Below, in pieces: positions 56,580 through 64,000 of a stretch of 64,000 bases of DNA. Made by a program: the position numbers and the translations under genes. Positions within the stretch are counted from its first letter, which is position 1. Every line of letters starts with the position of its first letter. Under the pieces are notes generated by a model. That model saw nothing but the letters and a program-made list of their open reading frames with translations, was not told where the DNA came from and searched no databases. The stretch is from Sipunculus nudus (lineage: Eukaryota > Annelida > Sipuncula > Golfingiida > Sipunculidae), in contig CM049322.1 in NCBI GenBank assembly GCA_026874595.1, positions 54,093,386 to 54,157,385 of the forward strand, in the 5' to 3' direction.

Positions 56580-57390
56580 TGTCAGCAACAGCATCGCGAG
56601 ACACATTATCTGTTGAACCAGTATAGGGAAATATTCACAGATGTCACCAAACTCACTGATATCTTTGAATGTAACATTCCACGCTGGTCCGATTCACCCG
56701 TAAAGTCGAAACCGTATCGTGTTCCGTTTGAGTTGAGAGAGACCATGCGATAGGAAATCAACGAGATGTAAGAATAAGGCATATTCGAAAAGTCGGAGTC
56801 GGGTTTGTGTCACCTTGTATTATGCTGCGTAAACCAGGCGGAAAGATCAAATTGTAATAGATTACAGTAATCTGAACCAGTCGGTCGATTTCGATCCAAA
56901 ACCGATGCCGGAGCTGGAAACACTGTTCACTCAAGGAGTCAAAAGCCGATACTTTATCAAGATCAATCTGACGAAAGGCTACTGGCATATTCCGTTGTCG
57001 GAGGAATCTAGAGACAAAACGGCATTGGTAACGCCTGACGGACATGACCAATGCAGGGTAATGCAATACGGATTAGTGACGGCAGGGGTAGTATTTACCT
57101 GCATGATGCGGAAGTTGGTCAGTTTAATGCCGAACGAGATTTGCTACATAGACGACGTGCTAGTACACACGTGATCGTTGGACGAACATGTAGAAAAACC
57201 CAGGGAAGTGCTAGCTAACAAATCGGATTGGAAAGAGGTAAATAAAAATGCATACAACTCGTTAAAAGCTACACTGGCTGATCCCCCCATTCTGAAACTG
57301 CCAAATTGCAGTAAACGGTTTTACCTGAAGTGCAACGTGTCGGATGTCCGAAATTGCTCAGTATTGTATAGTGTTTTCAATTAAATTGTA
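56580..57390 (+). pseudogene. Gypsy reverse transcriptase and partial RNase H
   Basis: The frames contain 'LLNQYREIFTDVTKLTDIFE', 'PVKSKPYRVPFELRE', then, after a stop and frameshift, 'INLTKGYWHIPLSEESRDKT', 'MQYGLVTAGVVFTCMMRKL' and the catalytic motif in 'ICYIDDVLVHT'. A TGA follows directly. Then 'HVEKPREVLANKSDW' joins 'LADPPILKLPNCSKRFYL' with the thumb/connection segment deleted, and the first RNase H Asp region is degenerate. The polymerase is inactive. Confidence 0.85.
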
Positions 57391-57461
57391 ACGATTCAGG
57401 ATTGTAATGGATGAAAGCTGCTAATCGATAAAATCAAGTAAATACTATGAATTTTTTTTAC

Positions 57462-57470
57462 AGGAGGGAG
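57462..57470 (+). other. Polypurine tract of the Gypsy element
   Basis: 'aggagggag' lies directly before the 3' LTR start TGATGTCACC, as expected for the plus-strand primer. Confidence 0.6.
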
Positions 57471-58698
57471 TGATGTCACCAGTGAACTTTGATTCAGGTA
57501 TTATATTTCATATTCTAGTGGGGAATATAACCAGATGATTGTTTTGATAAATTATTCCTCATTAATATGGAGCATCATGTTTAGATATGAGCGTGAGACA
57601 GTTGGTTAAAGAACAAATTTTTCGTTTGGTGTTAATTTCGGTACAGTTGGAATCGTCTTTGTTTGGCGGTTTCCAATGTAACGAGGGTTTGTTGTAAATT
57701 TTAAAGGAGGTAGACATGTGTAAGTTAGATTTTCTCAGGGTCTATATCTAGAGGCGTGTCCGTATTTATATTCATATTACAATTGATGGTCGGCGTTATT
57801 GGAAATGGTGATTCACCAGAAGACGAGCGGGAGTTGTGGCGTCAGCAAGCAGTTATAAGTCGTGAGCCCGATGATACTCTGTACAAATGCCCGTCCAGCG
57901 TACCGGTGAGATTTAGCCGTTCGATATCAGCTGTCCGGGGGCATGTCACAGTGGAGACAGCTGAGATGAAATTTCTATAAGCGTAGATAGTCGATGTCAA
58001 GGGAAGGCCACAAGGGGTTTCTCTGTAAAGGACTTCTCAGCAAGTATCGCATATTTGCCGACGGACTGGTAAATCTGGCGTTTTTAACCTTTTCTTTTGT
58101 AAGTGCTTTCAGGAACAGACTGAGGACTTTATTTAAACGCTTAAATGTATACGTACATGCTAATGCTGTCTGGAAGCTGATTCTGCTATCTACAACTGGA
58201 TGATCCTAGGAGACTTCAGTTGTGAAAGACTGTGATTCAACGTCCAGAAAGAAAAGGCTGTGACCGGTGATTTAACTGTGCCAAACGTGCATACTCAAGC
58301 GAGAGATTTTGAATTATAGGAGCTTCGTTAATCTATCGGACTGGATATACTCTACACACAACACGAACCTCTCAGTGATTCCAACGGTTTAACATCAAAG
58401 TGTCAAGTGTGCGCGATGGTCATGTGATCAAGACAACCATATACGAGGGACTCCTCCGTGTAGTGTAGTGAACGGACATGGTGGATTATTCACAGTTTAT
58501 TGTGATTATCATCATCATATTTTTGTAAGGAGCGCCTCTCCAGAAAATTTATGTGACTTCTTTATTTTATATATTGATTTCTTTTATTAATCCATGAATT
58601 TTCGTCTTTTTCGAGTGTAAGTGTGTAAGAGTTCAGCCAGTTAGTCTGACTTTTAAAAGAACCTGGACGTTTTCATCTTTACTGGAGGGTCTCTTGTA
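57471..58698 (+). repeat. 3' LTR of the Gmr1-like Gypsy element
   Basis: Homologue of 45731-46909. The ORF at 57756-57980 within it ('EDERELWRQQAVISR') is not preserved in the 5' LTR and is not counted as a gene. The right border and host target duplication are not certain. Confidence 0.75.
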
Positions 58699-60159
58699 AT
58701 GTTGGATACATTTTCGACAAAGTTAGTATGAGGTCGGGGGCGACGAAGACCTTTTAGCAGTGGCGTAAAGCGATGAAATAATATGACCGTTTACGAAAAA
58801 CGTGCTTTAAAAAGTGAGTGTTACTTCCATGGAATTCAATTGTGTATATCCCTAAAGTTATCAACTCTAAAAATTTGATTAGCTGTTTAAGGACGCCATT
58901 GGCGCTAATAAGGCTGTATACATTTTTATAACAGGTTTTTTTTTTCATTTTTATGTAATAATATATCATAATTGAATACATAATAACCCATATTATTAAG
59001 GAACTGAATAGACTTAAGAATCTAAATGCAGTATCGGTATTGTTCACATTACATTGTGCCTTTTAAAAATGAGATGTCTACATATGTTCTAATATCCTAA
59101 TGTGTCTACATATTCCTAAAATCGATGTGCGTTATTTGTGTTCGTTTGTTTAAATGTGTCTTATAAGTATTGTAAAGATTATAAAAATAATTTGCTGGGA
59201 TCATTTTTAAATATATGCAACATTATATGTGGTGTGGTGAAGAATAGTTTGATTATTCAGGAAAGTGATGTTTTAAAGGGGGCAATGTTCGATAATTTTG
59301 TCCATGTGTCTTATTTGATACTGAAAGGGGGGGGGGGTTCTTTCCTGTCGGTACTCGTCTTGATGGTTTACTCACATTTTCACGACAAACAAAACCTCTT
59401 CATAAAAGGGGCGTCGTGCGTATAAATAACTAAACAATTTGCCTTACAGCTAGCCAGCAGGCTGATTTTAGGCTGGACAGATAAGACATATTTCATGGAG
59501 TTTGAGTGCTTAGGGGTAAGCATAGACCCAAGATTTCAATAATCAGTGCATAACATGAGACCAGATTGATATTAAATAGACCTTAACTGGATATTTTATT
59601 CCAAACACCAAACCCTTTTTAAATTACATTAATTATTGTGTGCACAATCTGAAAGTAGGAATTTCAATTTTACATTTGAACTTGCTGTTTTGTAGTTAAT
59701 GTTGTGTATTGTTTACTGATAATTTGTGAATAATAGATCTCACCGCTGAGGGGCAGATGAGACTAAGTTCATTGTTCAGGCTTACTGGTTAGGGGCCAAG
59801 CAGAGACTGGGGCTTTCAGTCCAGTGCATTTTCATGCTGCAGGATGCAAGTTATCCACAAATGAAAATATGATGCTTCAATATGTATTCAACTATTAAAT
59901 TAACTTAATTTTTAAATAAAAAATTATTTTCATCCTTTATCTTTCAAAGAAGCGTTTTGTTCTGTAGCTATGCAAGTATAACCGCCGAGCTATGCACTTG
60001 AAGCTATTATATTTGATTAAGCTCATGCCAGGAGGAAGCTTACAATAATAATATTTGGTACACACAGACATGATATCACTATATAAATACATATAATTAC
60101 ACTGTATATGAACTTTATGTGAACTCCTCATACTTGTCAGGAGTTTAACCATCAATCTG

Positions 60160-60204
<45 letters not shown>

Positions 60205-60309
60205 AAAAAGCAATGATATGATTATGTTGGGTTTTTAGGCCATTTCAGCAACTTTAATTTATGTGTATTCTCATATTCTTTATACTGGATACTGTTACTT
60301 TGATAGCCA
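58699..60309. other. No recognisable gene
   Basis: AT-rich DNA with a G-homopolymer near 59327-59337 and (GA)n at 60164-60201. ORFs at 58754-59047 and 59138-59425 lack known domains. Confidence 0.5.
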
Positions 60310-62560
60310 CAAACGCGAAAAAAGTTGGTGTGAGTGCATGGGAGCGTTTGTTTAAGAACATCAAAATGCAGTTTGTCCCTCTTGGAAGATCCAGTTTTTA
60401 TGACATCAATGCGAGAAAGCATTAAAAAAAGCGGAAGGAGCATTATGAAAATAAAGATAGGGAAACAAAATGGTGAGAATATTCATTCTCATATTCTAAT
60501 AGAAAATGTAGACGTGAAAAGCTTATACTGAAAAACCTAGAGAAAAGTTTAAAGGATGTAAAATTCAACTAGCATAACAGTAATAATCAAACGGAGATTG
60601 ATCAAATATCTCGACAAATAGATAAGCATTATGAAAATAATCGATGGCTCCATAATAGATTCTAGAATCACATGGTTTGAGGAGAGGTAGCGTGTTTCAA
60701 AGTACTTTATGAATTTAGAAAGAAAAATAAAAGCAAAACAACCATAAGAAAATTATTGTGTAATGGGAAAGATATAAAAATAATATAATAGAACTGAAAA
60801 GATTTTATGGAGAAAAGTACACCTGTACTTGTACCTTTCAAAACAAGAGTGGACAGAACTTCTGTCAGAGTATGAGAAGCCAGTCCTATCAGATATGCAA
60901 GCAGCTTATTGTGATGGAATGATCTCAGAAAAAGAAATCCTTTCAACCTTGAAACAAATGAAAAATAATAAAACTCCCGTGAATGATATATTGCCAAAAG
61001 AATTGTATATAAAATGTTTTGATCTCGTCGGGAAGGATCTCGTTAATTGTTTAAACAGATGTTTTGAGGAGGGTAAGCTAACAACAAGTCAAAGGCAAGC
61101 AGAGGTTACTTTGATAGAAAACCAGGTAAAGATAATCGTTTAATCTCATCATGGCGACCAATTAGTTTGTTAAATTTCGATTACAAGATATTGAGTAAAA
61201 TTTAAGCAGGGCGCCTAAAAGTTATTCGTCCTAATCTTATTAATGAGGACCAAACGGCCTTTGTTCCCGGGAGAAACATTTGTGAACAAACCGCTTCATT
61301 TGTGATTTCTTAGATTATTGTATCAAAGCAAATAAACCTTGTATCTTGTTTGCCGTTGATTTTGCTGCTGCTTTTGACTCCATAGATCATAACTATATGT
61401 TCAGTGTTTTGGAAAGGTTTGGCTTCCAGACAGGTTTTATTAAATGGGTACAACTTCTTCATAACGCTATCCAAAGCTGTATTATAAATAACGGTTACAC
61501 TACAGGATATGTCAGAGTAGCAAAAGGTACCAGACAAGGAGACCCCCTGGCGCCATATTTGTTTGTCATGGCAATTGAGATCCTAGCAATAATGGTACGT
61601 AAATCTGTGTCTATCAAAGGGATTAATATTAACGGCTTTGAAATTAAACAGTGTATGTATGCAGACGATACAACATTTTTTTTCTGAAAGACATAGACTC
61701 AATGGTTGCATTTTGCTCAGTGTTGGATAATTTTGCGCAGCTTTCGTCTATTAAGATAATTTATGGAAAATGTGAAGCAGCATGAACAAAGAAGCAACCT
61801 GTATATAATAAAATGGAACGTTTTAAATGGATAGACCTTAATACCGAAGCACTAAATATATTAGGGATATGGCATACACATGATAAAAATCTTTCCAATG
61901 TATTAAATTTTACTAAAATCTTGGAACAGTTAAAGACACTTCTAAATGTATGGAGACAGAGGCCTTGAACCATATTTGGTAAAAATGTGATCTAGAAATC
62001 CTTAGGCCTTCCAAAATAATATACGTAAAAAACATTCTGGAACCACCCAGAGAATTTGTTAAGACTGTAAAAAATGTCATGGTTGATTTCATATGGCATG
62101 GAAGGAAACCGAAAATAAAATATAATGCCCTTATCAATAACTACGAGAACGGTGGCTTCAGGTTGCTTGATATTGATACAAAAATAGAAACTCAGAGATT
62201 TATGTGGATGAAGAAAATCATCACAGATGACACGAGAAAGTATGCAATAATACCTAATATTTATTTAAAACGCGTTGGTGGAATGGAAAGTATCAGAGGT
62301 AACTTGGATCCTGAAATTTTAAAAATAGGAATGTCAGTTTTCCTTGATGTATGGCACTCTGTTACGTCTGGGGAACCATTAAGTAAAGAAACAGTCTTGA
62401 CACAACATCTATGGAATAACAGATACATCAAGGTAGGAGGTAAATCAGTCTATTATTAATTTCTTGATATTCTTGGTATAAGTATATGTTCGTGATTTGT
62501 ACAATGACAGAGGTGAAAAAAAAAAGAAAATTTGATGAAGTTGTAGCAAAAAACAGTTAT
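60310..62560 (+). pseudogene. L1/Tx1-like LINE, 5'-truncated and frame-broken
   Basis: Plus-strand frames give the linker ('KSLKDVKFN', 'EIDQISRQIDKHYENNRW') and 'LKQMKNNKTPVNDILPKELY' (60829-61143), then 'SWRPISLLNFDYKILSK' and 'NEDQTAFVPGRNICEQ'. Motif A is 'FAVDFAAAFDSIDHNYMF', motif B 'KGTRQGDPLAPYLFVMAIEI', and motif C 'CMYADDTTFFF' (61346-61687). The C-terminal part has 'FIWHGRKPKIKYNALINNYE' and 'GGFRLLDIDTK' (62079-62459), ending near 'YVRDLYNDRGE'. Catalytic YADD is intact, but stops and frameshifts separate the blocks and the endonuclease is missing. It is better preserved than the related LINE at 4.8-7.06 kb. Confidence 0.88.
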
Positions 62561-63317
62561 GCTTACAACAAATTCTATATCCACTGGATAGCACCGGTTA
62601 CCCTTTCAGCTTCATGAGTGTGTATATAATATGTGATATTTGTTTCAATTTTATGTGAATATAGTATGGAAAGTAAACATAATAGGAAACGTCAGTGTTT
62701 GTATTGATTTTACCATTTGATCTGTGAGAAAAACATATAAATTTTTGAAAAAAATAATGATTGAAATAATTGAATTTTCAGTGGTAAACACTTTAACGTA
62801 AATACATAAACTGGGAATCAGAAAGTTTTATAAATATATATTTTTGTATTCGTAACAATGTACCTACAATAATTGTATACTGGAAATTTGAGTTTTCGTA
62901 ATATCTTTAAGTCATGAAAATTCTAAAACTAAATGAACTTTGACAGATATATATGGTATTTGCATGAAAAACATGGAATCGTACTTGTATAACACTGTTA
63001 TTTGGTTTGTATTCACTGTTGTAAGTTTCATAATAGTCTATGATGTCAAGTACAGATCTGAGACATCTTAGGAAGAAAAAAAAACCCACCGAACCGAATA
63101 ACCCCAGATTAATCCTACCTTTATGGCGAACTTTACCCGCATATCTGATCAGTTCAGTTAGTACCTGGTGAGTGAGCCTCCTAGTCAGCTGTACTCACGA
63201 AACAGTTCTGTAGTAGATGAAGTAAACTAACTGTATATGATACATTATTAATGCTCCTCTGCATGGTCAAGCACTTTCACTATGATGTTTTGAATTTCTA
63301 TGTGTATTACTTTGATG

Positions 63318-63353
<36 letters not shown>

Positions 63354-64000
63354 CTTATCTATATTTTTAAAAGTCAAAATATAAAAAAAAGATGATATCT
63401 TTGCAATCAAACTTTGACTAATACATAACCTATAGTACAAGCAAATTTCCCTTCAAGTCTGCTCAAAGTATATTTCCGATGCTTAAATTTATTTAATGTT
63501 TGTCAGAACTATCAATATCTGAACAATGTCGAAATAGAAACTGTGATGATAGTTTAATTATGTTTGGTACATAAAAATATTGAATGATTATAGCAAATTC
63601 ATCATGAGAGACGTGGAACCATAGTTTATGTCACGCGTTATCAATTTCGACAGGACTTCAGTGTCGTTCTTTTTGTTATATTAAAAATGTATCTGGAATT
63701 TATCATAACGGTTGCTGTTACTAATGTGATAACAATTTCTGGTAAAAACTTTATGGATACTCACTCGGTTGCCTTTCTGTTTTAGGATCTCAAGATCATT
63801 GTATGATTTGTATAACATGTTAAAATGTGTTGATGATAATGTGATTTAAATCAAATTTAGTTTTAATGCACTAATTCATGGTCCTAGAGATTGAGCTGTT
63901 GCAAAAAAAGTTTACTAAGACTTTCACATGACCTCTAAAATGTGACATTAGTTAAGGTCTATAAGGTGATAAATGCGAATGGACATATTGACTTTTGATA
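62561..64000. other. AT-rich stretch, no recognisable gene
   Basis: An (AT)n array lies at 63320-63350. Short ORFs only. The LINE poly(A) or 3' tail could not be placed. Confidence 0.5.

Larger units (their letters stand above)
45731..58698 (+). mobile_element. Gmr1-like Ty3/Gypsy LTR retrotransposon with nested insertions
   Basis: About 13 kb between LTRs, of which 4.9 kb is a nested MULE. In order: LTR, undefined leader, a hAT fragment, gag with a SCAN-like segment (interrupted by a SINE), protease region (interrupted by the MULE), an integrase-type zinc finger, reverse transcriptase, a partial RNase H, polypurine tract 'caggagggag', LTR. The integrase zinc finger lies upstream of RT, the order known for Gmr1-like elements. 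Their capsid is also the known source of SCAN domains, which fits the gag seen here. All coding parts carry stops and deletions. No env-like ORF was found. Confidence 0.8.

Noticed and set aside
57756-57980. ORF in the 3' LTR as a gene
   Set aside because: The matching part of the 5' LTR has lost the frame; no domain.

Overview
This is a nuclear genome window from an animal, most likely a mollusc or other lophotrochozoan. The evidence is the mix of elements: DIRS, Gmr1-like Gypsy, L1/Tx1-like LINEs, tRNA-derived SINEs with (AT)n tails, a Mutator element carrying SWIM, Ulp1 and PHD domains, and ZNF862-like hAT relics. Very long (AT)n arrays, low gene density and the absence of operons fit. The species call is inference. 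No bacterial features, CRISPR array or rRNA were seen.

Only a few sequences look like host genes. The best is an intact intronless ORF at 42180-43199 (minus), a type II membrane protein with a class I SAM-dependent methyltransferase domain. About 6 kb away, at 34724-36519 (minus), is a DxD glycosyltransferase of the nucleotide-diphospho-sugar transferase type. As read here it is broken by an in-frame TAA after the signal anchor, two homopolymer frameshifts and a 437-bp MITE with a TA target duplication. The 600-700 bp upstream of that pseudogene (36537-37170) is homologous to positions 1-750, so a paralogue probably begins just outside the left edge. A conserved-looking partial ORF of unknown function lies at 30517-31068 (minus), and its 3' end is duplicated 460 bp away.

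Most of the rest is mobile DNA and its debris. From left to right: a broken LINE (about 4790-7062, minus); a SINE (9010-9222); two collinear blocks shared by 3.1-7.25 kb and 14.4-17.55 kb; a pogo-like MITE inside an (AT)n array; a LINE 3' fragment; a second SINE with an (AT)n tail (16.9-17.05 kb); a DIRS-like element (18.44-21.19 kb); a pair of inverted 0.75-kb repeats at 22.4 and 28.7 kb; a 1.5-kb TIR element (24561-26039) with its empty site preserved in a neighbouring tandem copy; a Tigger-like fragment (31.2 kb); and a Mutator-like transposase relic (32.7-33.5 kb).

The right third is a nested structure. A Gmr1-like Gypsy element with about 1.2-kb LTRs (45731 to about 58698) carries a ZNF862-like hAT fragment, a SINE inside gag, and a 4923-bp MULE (50652-55574) with long TIRs and a perfect 9-bp target duplication inserted in frame near the protease. 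The MULE encodes remnants of a transposase with SWIM, Ulp1-like protease and PHD-like domains. A second L1/Tx1-like LINE lies at about 60310-62560. Four minisatellites (units of 15, 15, 33 and about 40 bp) are also present. No TE in the window looks autonomous today.
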